The notes: generated by a model not told the origin, from the sequence alone. 64,000 nucleotides of DNA from an uncultured Collinsella sp. (GCA_902490305.1 CABUDI010000002.1:1-64000), one strand, 5' to 3'. Positions 8,199 to 18,230 are shown, numbered from the stretch's first letter. Numbers and translations: made by a program.

Positions 8199-8864
8199 AT
8201 GCCACGCGAGACCAATGCCGCCAAACGCGAACGCGCCATCGAGGTGTGCGAGCGCCTTAACCGTCGCTATGGCCCGGTCGAGTGCTTCTTGGACCACGAG
8301 AATCCCTTTAGGCTGCTCATCGCGGTGCTGCTCTCGGCGCAAACGACCGACGCGCAAGTCAACAAGGTGACGCCGCGGCTGTTTGCCCAGTGGCCCACGC
8401 CCGAGGCCATGGCCGGGGCGAGTGTTGCCGACGTGGCGGACACGATCAAGTCGCTTGGCTTCTACAAGAGCAAGGCCAAACACGCCGTGGAAGCGGCGCA
8501 GATGATCGTTGCCGATTACGGCGGTGTAGTGCCGGCGGATATGAAGGAGCTCGTCAAACTGCCGGGTGTGGGGCGCAAGACGGCGAACATCGTGCTCAAC
8601 GTGGGGTATGGCATCGTGGAAGGCATCGCGGTGGATACGCACGTCAACCGTATCGCGCATCGCCTGATGCTGAGTCCCAAGACGCACGCCAAAGAGCCGC
8701 TCAAGACCGAGCAGGATCTGCTCAAGATCTTGCCGCACGAGTATTGGGAGTCGGTCAATCACCAGTGGATCACCTTTGGCCGCGAAATCTGCGACGCCCG
8801 CAAACCCAAGTGCGACGAGTGCCCACTGGCAGACCTTTGCCCCAGCGTACGGGTGACGGGGTAG
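8199..8864 (+). CDS. nth: endonuclease III
   Basis: A 221-residue bifunctional DNA glycosylase/AP lyase that removes oxidised pyrimidines. The helix-hairpin-helix LPGVGRKTA (residues 121-129) provides catalytic Lys127, and VDTHVNR gives Asp146. Four cysteines in the spacing C-x6-C-x2-C-x5-C near the C-terminus (CDARKPKCDECPLADLC) bind the [4Fe-4S] cluster. This contrasts with the cluster-less MutY-like protein 7 kb upstream. GAGGAG lies 5 nt before the ATG at 8199. Confidence 0.96.
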   Translation: MPRETNAAKRERAIEVCERLNRRYGPVECFLDHENPFRLLIAVLLSAQTTDAQVNKVTPRLFAQWPTPEAMAGASVADVADTIKSLGFYKSKAKHAVEAAQMIVADYGGVVPADMKELVKLPGVGRKTANIVLNVGYGIVEGIAVDTHVNRIAHRLMLSPKTHAKEPLKTEQDLLKILPHEYWESVNHQWITFGREICDARKPKCDECPLADLCPSVRVTG

Positions 8865-8982
8865 GGTCCGGCACGCTTTGCCGGCGTCCGAAGGCTGTGG
8901 TCAATGTTGTGCAACACATTTGGGCTGCGAAGGCTCAATATGATGGCGGCAGATACCGTTTGTTGTGAGGGGATGCCCGAAT

Positions 8983-10041
8983 ATGTTTTGCACCAAGTGT
9001 GGCTCCGAGATGCCCGACGGAACCGATTTTTGCACGAACTGCGGGGCGCGCATGGGCACGGCCTCTCCGGCTGCTGCGCCCGCCGAGCCCGCGTCGATGC
9101 CGGCGGCAGGGATGCCTCCCGTGCAGGGTGCCGTACAAAAGAAAGCGCATAAGCGCGCGGTGATTGCCGGCATGTGCGTGGCGGGCGTGCTCGTTGCCGG
9201 CGGTTCCGCTTTGGCGCTGACCGGCGTACTGGGTCCGCTTGGGCAGGGCAACTCATCGCAGATTACGGTACTTGGGTCCGACGAGGGTTCGGCCGAGCAT
9301 AAGGACAAGGGAAGCGCCAAGGAGAAGCCTGCCGAAGAGCAAGAGGAGCCGGAAGAGCCCGGGCAGACGAGCAGCAGCGTAAAAGTCGACCTCAATGACC
9401 AGGCAACCTATGCCGCCGCGAATCTGTTCCTGTCGAACTTTACGGAGGAGCACTTCGATCGGGACTGGTATCAGACGGGCGGCTTCGATTCGACTGACGG
9501 CCTTTCTGATGACGAGAAATACAAGCTGGTTAAGTTTATCTGGTGCCATTTTATTGACAACGCGCCGTATCGAATCGAGAAAGGCGACTATGACAACGGT
9601 AATAGCCAGCGTGTGGCGACTGATGTGATCAATAGGGAACTCAACCGCTTGACGGGTCTGACGCTTTCCGATGCCGATATGACTTATGACAGAACGCCGG
9701 AGGGGCAGGCGATTCCTGATTCGGCCGAAGCGCATGACGGGTACTTGTACCTGAAACAGGAATATGGCCAGGGATATTACAACCCACCGTGTGCCATCGT
9801 TACGGGCACGACTGACCTTGGCGACAACATCTACGAGCTCACCTATGAGGTTTACAGTGCTGGCGGCATGTTACTTCCTTCCGACATCCCCGAGAGCACC
9901 TACGGCCTGCCAAAGGACCAGTTCATCGCCGCAATTCAAGCGGACGCATCCATGGGCCGTACTGAGACTTGCACGGTCCGCGTCGCGCAGGGTGACGGCG
10001 CTCCGACCTTCACACTGCTTAAAATGGGCGTCTACGATTAG
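8983..10041 (+). CDS. zinc-ribbon membrane-anchored protein
   Basis: A 352-residue protein of unknown function. It opens with a zinc ribbon (CTKCGSEMPDGTDFCTNCG, residues 3-21), then an Ala/Pro linker, one transmembrane helix at about residues 59-82 after a KKAHKR basic patch, an acidic Glu/Lys/Pro spacer (about 100-125), and a soluble C-terminal domain probably outside the cell. A second protein with the same zinc-ribbon/TM/extracellular plan lies at 38230. GAGGGGA lies before the ATG at 8983. A terminator follows. Confidence 0.7.
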   Translation: MFCTKCGSEMPDGTDFCTNCGARMGTASPAAAPAEPASMPAAGMPPVQGAVQKKAHKRAVIAGMCVAGVLVAGGSALALTGVLGPLGQGNSSQITVLGSDEGSAEHKDKGSAKEKPAEEQEEPEEPGQTSSSVKVDLNDQATYAAANLFLSNFTEEHFDRDWYQTGGFDSTDGLSDDEKYKLVKFIWCHFIDNAPYRIEKGDYDNGNSQRVATDVINRELNRLTGLTLSDADMTYDRTPEGQAIPDSAEAHDGYLYLKQEYGQGYYNPPCAIVTGTTDLGDNIYELTYEVYSAGGMLLPSDIPESTYGLPKDQFIAAIQADASMGRTETCTVRVAQGDGAPTFTLLKMGVYD

Positions 10042-10067
10042 ACTCGGCGTATAGCTCACTCTGATAG

Positions 10068-10098
10068 CGCCAGACGGCTTGCCCGTCTGGCGTTTTTT
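10068..10098 (+). terminator. rho-independent terminator
   Basis: CGCCAGACGG (10068-10077) pairs with CCGTCTGGCG (10083-10092), followed by six T. It ends the zinc-ribbon protein transcript. Confidence 0.9.
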
Positions 10099-10248
10099 GC
10101 GGGGCTGTGCATGCGCTTGAGCAGGAGTATATGTCGCCGCCGCCGTCCCATGCAAAAATGTGTTGCTAATTTAGAAGCCTATTCAAGCGTGCCGAAGTCG
10201 CGGCGTACTGGCGTAGCATGAGCAAAAAATCAAGCAATGGAGGACAAC

Positions 10249-11715
10249 GTGGCAACATTGAAGACGCGAGAGCTTGAAGATTGCTTTGAGCGCATCGTGC
10301 GCACACGCGAAGGTGACATACCTGGTCGTCGCAAAGGCGACGAATACTTGTCTCAAACCCATGCACTCTACCATGGAGATCCTGCGCCCTGGGCTCTGAC
10401 GCCAAAGATATTCGATAAGGATATGACGGCGCTTCTTAAGGAGGCGGCCGAGCGCATGTACGGCATTATGGACAAGGTGACGCGGGCGTTTTGTTCCGAT
10501 GCCTCCGTGCGTGCATGGTTCCGCATGGATCCGGCTTTTGCGGAGTTGTGCGCTATGGACGCCGGCTATGATTGCCAGATCCCCCTTGCGCGCGTCGATA
10601 TCTTTCTTGACGAGGACACCGGGTCGTATACGTTTTGCGAGCTCAATACCGATGGCAGCGCCGGAATGGTAGTGACCGATGCGGTCTGTCAGGCAGTGCG
10701 AATGACGCCTTCCTTTGAGGAGTTTGCATCCGACCACCCCGGCTTTCGGCAGTACGATTTGTGCGGTAGCTGGATAGACGCATTGTTTGAGACCTATGCA
10801 GAGTGGAAGCTGGCCCATCCTCGCCGCACCGAGGATAGTGCACGATCGGACGACGGGGCCCGCGTTGACGAGGGGCTCTATGCACCGCAATCAAAGATAT
10901 ATCCCGCTTCGGTGGCAATCGTCGACTATTCGGAAAGCATCGACTTGGAAGATGCGGCTCATTTTGTCGACCTTATGAGGCGACGGGGTGCGGTGGCGCG
11001 CTTTGCGGATGTGCGCGACCTGCGGATTGGCGAAGACGAGAGCGGTGCTAGGCGGCTGTGCGATGCCGCCGGTCCTATTGATTGCGTTTGGCGGCGCGCG
11101 GTGACCGGCGAGCTGTGGGATAAGCCGTGCGACGGACGCTCGGCCTTAATCGAGGCGGCTCAAGAAGGGCTCGCGTGCATCGTTGGTGGTTTTAGAACGT
11201 GGCCGTGTGCGACTAAGACCGTATTTGCATTTCTGTGGTCTCGGGCCGGTCAGTCCTTGTTGAGCCCGGAGGAGCAATCGTTTGTACGGGAGCATGTGCC
11301 CTATACCGAGATTTTGGACGAAAGCGCCCAGTTGTCGAGATTTGCCGAAAAGGATCGATGGATTGTCAAGCCGTGCGGCGGCTACAACGCGGTTGGCGTT
11401 GTTGCCGGCTTGGATGCCACGGAACGGGAATGGTCCCAGGTGCTTGCTCGCGCTGCGGCCGCTGGGGCGATTGTACAGGAGTATGCTCAGCAGTATCAGA
11501 CTCCCTGCTTGCGCGGAACGCTTGTCAATGGGCCGCATCGAGGAGAGGCACCCAAAGGACTTGTGGATGATCTTGGTTTTGCGCCCGCTTCTAATATGGA
11601 AGGCCTGTACCTGTATCGCGGTCGTTTCGCGGGCGTGTACACACGCGTCGGCTTTGCCAACACCATAGGCGAGTGGACGAGCCGCTTGAACGTTGCGAGC
11701 TTTTTTGAGGAATAG
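10249..11715 (+). CDS. glutathionylspermidine-synthase-like ATP-grasp protein
   Basis: A 488-residue protein that resembles the circularly permuted ATP-grasp/glutathionylspermidine synthase group. The metal-binding-type motif FCELNTDGSAG lies at about residues 126-136, a nucleotide-binding WIVKPCGGYNAVG at about 370-382, and GVYTRVGFANTIGEWTSRLN sits near the C-terminus. Such enzymes ligate amines or amino acids; the substrate here is unknown. I prefer the GTG at 10249 because GGAGG sits 5 nt upstream; an in-frame ATG at 10237 has no ribosome site. It stands alone after a terminator. Confidence 0.6.
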   Translation: MATLKTRELEDCFERIVRTREGDIPGRRKGDEYLSQTHALYHGDPAPWALTPKIFDKDMTALLKEAAERMYGIMDKVTRAFCSDASVRAWFRMDPAFAELCAMDAGYDCQIPLARVDIFLDEDTGSYTFCELNTDGSAGMVVTDAVCQAVRMTPSFEEFASDHPGFRQYDLCGSWIDALFETYAEWKLAHPRRTEDSARSDDGARVDEGLYAPQSKIYPASVAIVDYSESIDLEDAAHFVDLMRRRGAVARFADVRDLRIGEDESGARRLCDAAGPIDCVWRRAVTGELWDKPCDGRSALIEAAQEGLACIVGGFRTWPCATKTVFAFLWSRAGQSLLSPEEQSFVREHVPYTEILDESAQLSRFAEKDRWIVKPCGGYNAVGVVAGLDATEREWSQVLARAAAAGAIVQEYAQQYQTPCLRGTLVNGPHRGEAPKGLVDDLGFAPASNMEGLYLYRGRFAGVYTRVGFANTIGEWTSRLNVASFFEE

Positions 11716-11884
11716 CCGTTTCTTGGGGCACCTTCCGTGGTTGCGGCGTTCGAAGTGACGGGGAGATTTTGGCGAAGCCGATGAGCCCGGTTCTATCTGG
11801 CGTTTTTGTTGCGGGGCTGGGCGTACGCCTGAGCTGGAGTCCTCTTCATGCGCTACCATGACAGACAACGAATTTGACGAACGA

Positions 11885-11912
11885 CCCGCTGAGCTTGCCT
11901 CGGCGGGCTTTT
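11885..11912 (+). terminator. terminator-like hairpin just upstream of mfd
   Basis: CCCGCTGAG (11885-11893) pairs with CTCGGCGGG (11899-11907) with one wobble pair and is followed by CTTTT. It ends 26 nt before the mfd start, so it either closes the preceding transcript or acts as an attenuator in the mfd leader. Confidence 0.5.
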
Positions 11913-11937
11913 GGCGTTGCAATGCCGGAGGAACAGC

Positions 11938-14900
11938 ATGCTCATTCACCGTATAGCCGCGCAGCTCTACACTGCCGAGGCCCTGCAGACCGTCGAGGCC
12001 GGACTCGATGCCGGCGAGGACGTGACGCTGGCCGTGTCGCAGTCGGGTCGCACGCTTATGGCGGCTGCGCAGTTTGCGCGCCGTCCGCGCCCCACGGTCT
12101 ACATCGTGAACGGCGAGGACGCTGCCGATCGCGCCGCGCGCAGCCTTGCCGCCTATGTGGGCCTGGCGCACGTGTGCCGCTTTCCCGAGCGCAAGGACTA
12201 CCCTTGGCGCGAGCAGGCGCCCGACGACGCCGTGGTAGCCCAGCGCTGCGAGGCACTCGGGCGCATCGTGCGCGGCGACAACTGCATCATGGTCGCCTCG
12301 GCCCGCGCGCTGCTGCGCTGCGTGCCGCCGGTCGAGAGCCGCTACTGGGAGTCCACCACTTTTGCGGTGGGCGAGGAGATTCCTTTTGACGAGGTGCCGC
12401 AACGTCTGGTGGGCATGGGCTACACCAATGCCGGCGCCGCCGACGCGCCTGGCCTGTTCCGTGTGCACGGCGACACCGTCGAGGTGTTTCCCGCGCAGGA
12501 AAAGGCGCCCGTGCGCATTGAGTTTTTTGGCGATGAGATTGACCGTATCCGCCGCATGGTGAGTTCGACGGGCCAGACCATCGGCAACGAGGACAGCATC
12601 GAGATCTTCCCCTGTCGCGAGCTCGCACTCACCGACGACGCCGTCCACAACATGCATGTGGCGCTCTACCGCACAAGCCAGAGCGATAGCAAGCTGGCGG
12701 CGCTGCTCGAGATGGTGGACGCGCGCATCGTCACGCCCGAGCTCGACCGCTTTTTGCCGGTGATGTACGGCCAGACCGTGAGCCCGCTGTCGCATGTGAG
12801 CGGCAAGGCGCTCGTGGTTCTGTCCGAGCCGCGCTCGCTGTTCGACGATTGCCTGCGCGCCTACGAGGATATCGAGGCACGTGCCGGCGAGGCGGGGGTC
12901 GACCGTCTGGACGGCCTGTACGTGCGTGCCCAGCAACTCGACTTTGGTTCCCAGCAACGCCTGAACTATGTGAGTCTCATCCGCGCCGGCGGTGCGGTGA
13001 CGGCCGAGCTCAAGATCGAGCAGCCTGCCATCGCAGGATCGGACAGTCGCTTTATGACGCGCATCCAGGAGGTCGTGGGCAAGCGCTATGCCTGCGTGTT
13101 TGCCATCCCCGACCGCGGTGCGCGCGAGTCGATGGAGCTCACCTTTGGCGACGAGGGCATTACCTTTGAGGAATCGTTGACGGCCGCTCCCGAAAACGCG
13201 GGCGCTATCGGCGACCGCGTGCGCGTGGCGACGGCGGATTCTGCCGACCGTGCTGTCCGCCAGGATGCTCATGCTGCAATTCGCGAGCGTAAGGCCGACG
13301 CGCTCAACGCCCGCTCGCTCGAGGCGGGCGCCGCGCAGGCTGCCGCCGGCGCCGCCGTGCCCACCATCTCGCGTGGACGCGTGACCTTTGTCGATGCCGC
13401 CTTGCCGCAGGGCGTGGTGGTGCCCGATGCCAACCTGGCCGTGTTCTCGATTGCCGACCTCAACGCCCGCATGGACGCCAACCGCGCGCGCAGCCGCCGC
13501 AAGGTGGACATTACGCAGATCACGTTCCCGTTTAAGCCGGGCGACTACGTGGTGCACGCCACTCACGGCATCGCGCTCTTTAGCGAGATCGCGCGCCAGG
13601 AAGTGGGCGGCAAGGAGCGCGACTACTTTTTGCTGGAATATGCCGACGGCGACAAGCTCTACGTGCCGCTGGAGCAGGTTGACCGCATCACGCGCTATGT
13701 CGGTCCCGACGGCGATAAACCGCGCTTGACCAGGCTCAACACCGCCGACTGGACGCGTGCCACCAACAAGGCGCGCAAGAACGCCAAAAAGCTGGCGTTT
13801 GACCTGGTCGATCTGTATACGCGCCGCTCGTCGATTACCGGTATCGCCTGCCCGCCCGACACGCCCGAGCAGATCGAGATGGAGGAGAGCTTCCCTTACG
13901 ACGAGACGCGCGACCAGTTGGAGGCCATCGCCGACATTAAGGCCGACATGGAGGCGCCCAAGCCCATGGACCGCCTGCTGTGCGGCGACGTGGGCTTTGG
14001 CAAGACCGAGGTCGCCCTGCGCGCGGCGTTTAAGTGCGTGGACTCCGGCCGTCAGGTCATGGTGCTTTGCCCCACGACCATTTTGGCCCAGCAGCACTAC
14101 GAGACGTTCTTTGAGCGCTTTGCCCCGTTTGGCCTCGAGGTCGAGGTGCTCAGTCGCTTCCGTACGCCGGCGCAGCAAAAGCGTGCACTCAAGGCGTTTG
14201 CCGAGGGCACAATCGACGTGCTGATCGGCACGCACCGCCTGCTTTCGGCCGATGTGAACCCCAAGAACCTGGGCCTGGTGATCATTGACGAAGAGCAGCG
14301 CTTTGGCGTGCAGCACAAGGAGCAGCTCAAGAACCTGCGCGAGCAGATCGACGTGCTCACGCTTTCGGCAACGCCGATTCCGCGAACCATGCAGATGGCC
14401 ACGAGCGGCGTGCGCGATATGAGCCTGATCACCACGCCGCCCACCGGACGTCGCCCCGTGATCGTGCATGTGGGGGAGTACGACCCCGACGTGGTGAGCG
14501 CGGCGATTCGCCTGGAGGTGGGCCGCGGCGGCCAGGTGTATTACGTGTCCAACCGCGTCAAGACCATCGACGACGCCGTGGCACGCGTGCACGAGGCCGC
14601 GCCCGAGGCGCGCGTGGGGGTGGCGCACGGCAAGATGAGCCCGCGCGAGGTCGAGGACGTGATGATCGAGTTCGCGACCAAAAAGATCGACGTGCTCATC
14701 GCCACGACCATCGTGGAGAGCGGCATCGACAACGCGACCGCCAACACGCTGATCATCGAGGATTCGCAGCGCCTGGGTCTGGCGCAGCTTTACCAGCTCA
14801 AGGGCCGTGTGGGTCGCTCTGCCACGCAGGCCTACGCGTACTTTATGTTCCCGGGCGAGCTGCCTCTCACCGAGGAGGCGACGGCGCGCCTGACCGCACT

Positions 14901-15570
14901 TTCCGAGTTCCAGGACCTGGGCAGCGGCATGCGCATCGCCATGCGCGACCTGGAGATCCGTGGTGCCGGCTCGCTTATGGGCGCCGAGCAGCACGGCAAC
15001 CTGTCGAGCGTGGGCTTTGACCTGTTTACGCAGATGCTGGGACAGGCCGTGGCCGAGGCGCGCGGCGATGACGATGCCGGCGTGGAGGCGGCGAGCGTGG
15101 GTATTAACCTGCCGGCCGACTACTTCTTGTCCGAGGAGTACCTGCCGGCGGTGGATCAGCGCGTGCTCGTGTACCGTAAGCTTGCAGCGGCCGAGGACCT
15201 GGAGAGCATCGATGAGGTGCAGGAGGAGACCGAGGCTGCGCATGGCGAGCTGCCGCTGGCGGGACTCAACCTGTTCAATCGCGCACGAATCCGCATTCGC
15301 GGCGAGCGCCTGGGGCTCGAGAGCGTCACGCTCAGTGGCGGTCGCATCACGTTTTTGGGCGTCGACGTGCCCAAGAAGGTGGCTTTTGAGCTTAAGACCC
15401 GCTATGGCGCGGTGAACTTCCCCAAGAGCCGCAAGCTGTCGGTACCCTACAAGGCAGGCGCCGGTGCGGGCAGCGGCCTGGGTCGCGGTCTCGACGCCAA
15501 CGACGGCACCGGCCCGGTGGCCGCGGCGCTCATGCTGCTGCAACAGCTGGGCGCTAGTGATGATGACTAG
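11938..15570 (+). CDS. mfd: transcription-repair coupling factor Mfd
   Basis: A 1,210-residue translocase that removes stalled RNA polymerase at lesions and recruits UvrA. The N-terminal UvrB-like modules are followed by the RNA polymerase interaction domain (around DYVVHATHGIALF, about residues 535-547) and a RecG-like motor with Walker A GDVGFGKTEVAL, the DEEQ box (IIDEEQRFGVQHK), and motif VGRSATQAYAYF. The TRCF C-terminal domain is present. The ATG at 11938 has CCGGAGGA upstream. The length is normal for the family. The opposite strand shows a very long open frame here, a shadow of GC-rich coding. Confidence 0.97.
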   Translation: MLIHRIAAQLYTAEALQTVEAGLDAGEDVTLAVSQSGRTLMAAAQFARRPRPTVYIVNGEDAADRAARSLAAYVGLAHVCRFPERKDYPWREQAPDDAVVAQRCEALGRIVRGDNCIMVASARALLRCVPPVESRYWESTTFAVGEEIPFDEVPQRLVGMGYTNAGAADAPGLFRVHGDTVEVFPAQEKAPVRIEFFGDEIDRIRRMVSSTGQTIGNEDSIEIFPCRELALTDDAVHNMHVALYRTSQSDSKLAALLEMVDARIVTPELDRFLPVMYGQTVSPLSHVSGKALVVLSEPRSLFDDCLRAYEDIEARAGEAGVDRLDGLYVRAQQLDFGSQQRLNYVSLIRAGGAVTAELKIEQPAIAGSDSRFMTRIQEVVGKRYACVFAIPDRGARESMELTFGDEGITFEESLTAAPENAGAIGDRVRVATADSADRAVRQDAHAAIRERKADALNARSLEAGAAQAAAGAAVPTISRGRVTFVDAALPQGVVVPDANLAVFSIADLNARMDANRARSRRKVDITQITFPFKPGDYVVHATHGIALFSEIARQEVGGKERDYFLLEYADGDKLYVPLEQVDRITRYVGPDGDKPRLTRLNTADWTRATNKARKNAKKLAFDLVDLYTRRSSITGIACPPDTPEQIEMEESFPYDETRDQLEAIADIKADMEAPKPMDRLLCGDVGFGKTEVALRAAFKCVDSGRQVMVLCPTTILAQQHYETFFERFAPFGLEVEVLSRFRTPAQQKRALKAFAEGTIDVLIGTHRLLSADVNPKNLGLVIIDEEQRFGVQHKEQLKNLREQIDVLTLSATPIPRTMQMATSGVRDMSLITTPPTGRRPVIVHVGEYDPDVVSAAIRLEVGRGGQVYYVSNRVKTIDDAVARVHEAAPEARVGVAHGKMSPREVEDVMIEFATKKIDVLIATTIVESGIDNATANTLIIEDSQRLGLAQLYQLKGRVGRSATQAYAYFMFPGELPLTEEATARLTALSEFQDLGSGMRIAMRDLEIRGAGSLMGAEQHGNLSSVGFDLFTQMLGQAVAEARGDDDAGVEAASVGINLPADYFLSEEYLPAVDQRVLVYRKLAAAEDLESIDEVQEETEAAHGELPLAGLNLFNRARIRIRGERLGLESVTLSGGRITFLGVDVPKKVAFELKTRYGAVNFPKSRKLSVPYKAGAGAGSGLGRGLDANDGTGPVAAALMLLQQLGASDDD

Positions 15571-15626
15571 CGAGTCGACGCTGCAAACACCCCATTCGGG
15601 CACTCTGGCTCCATCGAAAGGAAAGC

Positions 15627-16490
15627 ATGTTCGGATACATCTATAAGAAAGATGTCGCCATTATCGCGGTTGTCCTGTGTCTTTGTCTGGGCGTGGGCAG
15701 TTTCTTCGATTATCAGATCTCGAGCGCGCTGTTCAATATCGGCAGCATGTACGGTCGCTTTGTCGAGGCGGCCGGTGAGCTGCCGTTCGAGCTGACGGCG
15801 AGCATCGCGGGCGTTATGCTCGTGCGCGCGGTGCGTCCCGACTCCAGGGGGAGCAAATGGCTCGCCGTGCTCGGCATCCTCGTCAACGTTGGCCTGACCG
15901 GCTACGAGATCGTTTCGTCCCTGAGGGTTGGCGGCAAACTCATCGCGGCTCAGTTGGTGCTGACGTTTGTGCTGGCCATCGTCGCCAACCTTATCGTCTA
16001 TCGCCTCACGCGCACGACCGAGCCCGATGAGCTCACGCGCTGGGCGTTGATGGTGCTTGCCGTGTGGGTCGTTCAGGCCATCATCCTCAACGTGATCGTC
16101 AAACCGCTGTGGTCGCGTCCGCGCATGCGCGTGATTGAGGTGACGCAGGGGCTCGAGTTTCAGCCGTGGTGGGTGATCGGCAACCCCGACAAGTGGACTT
16201 ATATCGCCGCCGGTGTAATCAAGGACGGCTTTAAGTCGTTTGCGAGTGGGCACACGGCGCACGCGGCGATCGGCCTTATGCTCGCCGGGCTTCCCGCGGC
16301 GGCCTTTAAGGAAAAACCGTCGCGCCGCCGCGTGGTCTTTTGGACGGCGGCTGTGGTCGCGGCACTCGTCGCGTTTGGCCGCATCGTGATCGGAGCGCAC
16401 TTTTTGAGTGACGTGAGCTGCGGTTTTGCCCTGGTACTGGCACTTGAGTGCCTTGCCGCACGCATTGCCTATCCCAACGGCGTACAATAG
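15627..16490 (+). CDS. PAP2-family membrane phosphatase
   Basis: A 287-residue multi-pass membrane protein with the three PAP2 phosphatase motifs in order: KPLWSRPR, FASGHTAH and GRIVIGAHFLSDV. The family removes phosphate from lipid phosphates such as undecaprenyl pyrophosphate or phosphatidic acid on the outer membrane face. About six transmembrane helices can be seen. GAAAGGAAAGC precedes the ATG at 15627. The neighbours (mfd, threonine aldolase) give no pathway clue. Confidence 0.85.
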   Translation: MFGYIYKKDVAIIAVVLCLCLGVGSFFDYQISSALFNIGSMYGRFVEAAGELPFELTASIAGVMLVRAVRPDSRGSKWLAVLGILVNVGLTGYEIVSSLRVGGKLIAAQLVLTFVLAIVANLIVYRLTRTTEPDELTRWALMVLAVWVVQAIILNVIVKPLWSRPRMRVIEVTQGLEFQPWWVIGNPDKWTYIAAGVIKDGFKSFASGHTAHAAIGLMLAGLPAAAFKEKPSRRRVVFWTAAVVAALVAFGRIVIGAHFLSDVSCGFALVLALECLAARIAYPNGVQ

Positions 16491-16535
16491 CTCCGTTTGA
16501 ATCATCTGGCCGATACCCGGTAAGAGAGGATTGCC

Positions 16536-17561
16536 ATGCTCGCGTTTAACAACGATTATTCCCACGGCGCACATCCGGCAGTGCTGCAGGCGCTCGTCGA
16601 CACCAATATGGAGCCGCAGCCCGGCTACGGTACCGATGCGCACACCGAGCGTGCCAAGCAGCTTATCCGCGAGGCCTGTCAGGCGCCCGACGCCGACGTG
16701 TTTTTTCTGGTGGGCGGCACGCAGGCCAACGCGACGGTGATTGACATGCTGCTCGCGCCGTACGAGGGCGTCGTTGCCGCCGAGACTGGCCACGTCGCCT
16801 GCCACGAGGCGGGCGCCATCGAGTTTGGCGGCCATAAGGTGCTCACCATCCCCGGCTACGAGGGCAAGATGCACGCCGAGGACCTCGAGAACTATATCCA
16901 GGTGTTCTACGAAAACGAGAGCTACGAGCACACGGTGTTCCCGGGTGCCGTGTACGTGAGTCTATCGACCGAGTACGGCACGCTGTACTCCAAGGCCGAG
17001 CTCGCGGCGATTCACGCAGTGTGCCAGAAGCGCGAGATTCCGCTGTTTGTGGATGGCGCCCGCCTGGCCTATGCGCTGGCGGCCGATGAGTGCGACATTA
17101 CCCTGCCCGAGCTGGCGCAGCTGTGTGACGTGTTCTACATCGGCGGCACCAAGTGCGGCGCTCTGTGCGGCGAGGCCGTGGTGTTTTGCGGCATGCACGC
17201 CCCGGCGCATCCCATTCCGCGTATTAAGCAGCACGGCGCGCTGTTGGCCAAGGGCCGCCTCACGGGCGTGCAGTTTGAGGCGCTCTTTACCGACGGCCTG
17301 TATTTTGAGATTGGTCGCCAGGCGATCGAAACCGCGCAGGCGCTTCGTCGCGTGCTGCACGAGCACGGCTACCGGTTCTTCTTGGAGACGCCGACCAACC
17401 AGCAGTTTGTGATTCTGCCCAACGAGGACATGGCCCGCATTCGCGAGCATGCGGCGATCGAGTACTGGGAAAAGTACGACGATACCCACACGGTGGTGCG
17501 TTTTTGCACCAGCTGGGCCACGACGCAGGAGGATATCGACGCGTTGGCGGCTGTCCTGTAG
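16536..17561 (+). CDS. ltaE: low-specificity L-threonine aldolase
   Basis: A 341-residue fold-type I PLP enzyme that cleaves L-threonine or L-allo-threonine to glycine and acetaldehyde. The PLP lysine is Lys206 in FYIGGTKCGAL, the conserved aspartate is in FVDGARLAYAL, and the N-terminal signature FNNDYSHGAHP is present. It resembles the threonine aldolase/aromatic beta-eliminating lyase group, so a related lyase activity is possible. AGAGGA precedes the ATG. A very strong terminator follows. Confidence 0.85.
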   Translation: MLAFNNDYSHGAHPAVLQALVDTNMEPQPGYGTDAHTERAKQLIREACQAPDADVFFLVGGTQANATVIDMLLAPYEGVVAAETGHVACHEAGAIEFGGHKVLTIPGYEGKMHAEDLENYIQVFYENESYEHTVFPGAVYVSLSTEYGTLYSKAELAAIHAVCQKREIPLFVDGARLAYALAADECDITLPELAQLCDVFYIGGTKCGALCGEAVVFCGMHAPAHPIPRIKQHGALLAKGRLTGVQFEALFTDGLYFEIGRQAIETAQALRRVLHEHGYRFFLETPTNQQFVILPNEDMARIREHAAIEYWEKYDDTHTVVRFCTSWATTQEDIDALAAVL

Positions 17562-17579
17562 CCTGATGTAATGACAAGG

Positions 17580-17623
17580 GGCCGCCCTGCGCCTGAGCTT
17601 GGCGCAGGGCGGCCTTTGTTTTT
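17580..17623 (+). terminator. strong rho-independent terminator
   Basis: A 14-bp perfect stem, GGCCGCCCTGCGCC (17580-17593) with its complement at 17601-17614, is followed by TTTGTTTTT. It separates the aldolase from the acetyltransferase gene. Confidence 0.92.
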
Positions 17624-17639
17624 GAGGGAGAAGGGTTGT

Positions 17640-18230
17640 ATGACCGAGATGTCCGAGCCGACAATTCGCCTGGCGACGCCCGAAGACGCACCGGCGTTGC
17701 TGGCCATCTATGAGCCGTATGTGCGCCAGACGGCGATTACCTGCGAATACGAGGTGCCGAGCGTTGAGGAGTTTGCCGGGCGCATCGAGCGCACCCTCAA
17801 GCGCTATCCGTATCTGGTGATGGAGTTGGACGGGCGTCCGGTAGGCTATGCCTACGTGAGTCCGCTTAACAGCCGCGAGGCATACGACTGGTCGGTCGAG
17901 ACGTCGATCTACCTGGCACGCGATGTGCGCCATGGCGGGCTGGGTCGCAAGCTGCACGATGCGCTCAAGCAATGCCTGGTCGCGATGGGCATCACCAACA
18001 TGTGCGCGCTCATTGCCGTGCCGCACGATAAGGCCGACGAGTACCTGACGCACAACAGCCAGGATTTCCATGCCCATATGGGATATCGCCTGGTGGGCGC
18101 CTTCGACCGCTGCGCCCAAAAGTTCGGCCGCTGGTACGACATGTGCTGGATGGAGTTGGTCCTAGCCGAGCGCACACCCAACCAACCCAAACCAACCTGG
18201 TTTCCCGACCTCCCCAAACCTACCATTTAG
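17640..18230 (+). CDS. GNAT acetyltransferase (phosphinothricin acetyltransferase-like)
   Basis: A 196-residue GNAT protein of the Pat/Bar-like branch. Visible features are an N-terminal IRLATPEDAPALLAIY, VGYAYVSP in the middle, and the acetyl-CoA loop region RHGGLGRKLHDAL. Members acetylate small amines such as amino acid analogues or methionine sulfone. The ATG at 17640 follows GGGAGAAGGG. Its last residues and stop codon lie inside a dispersed hairpin repeat (18217-18253) shared with the convergent GntR gene, so the C-terminal tail may have been reshaped by repeat insertion. Confidence 0.8.
   Translation: MTEMSEPTIRLATPEDAPALLAIYEPYVRQTAITCEYEVPSVEEFAGRIERTLKRYPYLVMELDGRPVGYAYVSPLNSREAYDWSVETSIYLARDVRHGGLGRKLHDALKQCLVAMGITNMCALIAVPHDKADEYLTHNSQDFHAHMGYRLVGAFDRCAQKFGRWYDMCWMELVLAERTPNQPKPTWFPDLPKPTI

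Noticed and set aside
6204..8762. A minus-strand open frame of about 850 codons opposite the ABC transporter and nth
   Set aside because: It crosses two clear plus-strand genes and their gap and has biased composition without motifs.
11146..15603. A minus-strand open frame of nearly 1,500 codons opposite mfd
   Set aside because: It mirrors mfd codon structure, is rich in His, Arg, Ala and Leu without domains, and lacks a ribosome site. It is a shadow of GC-rich coding.
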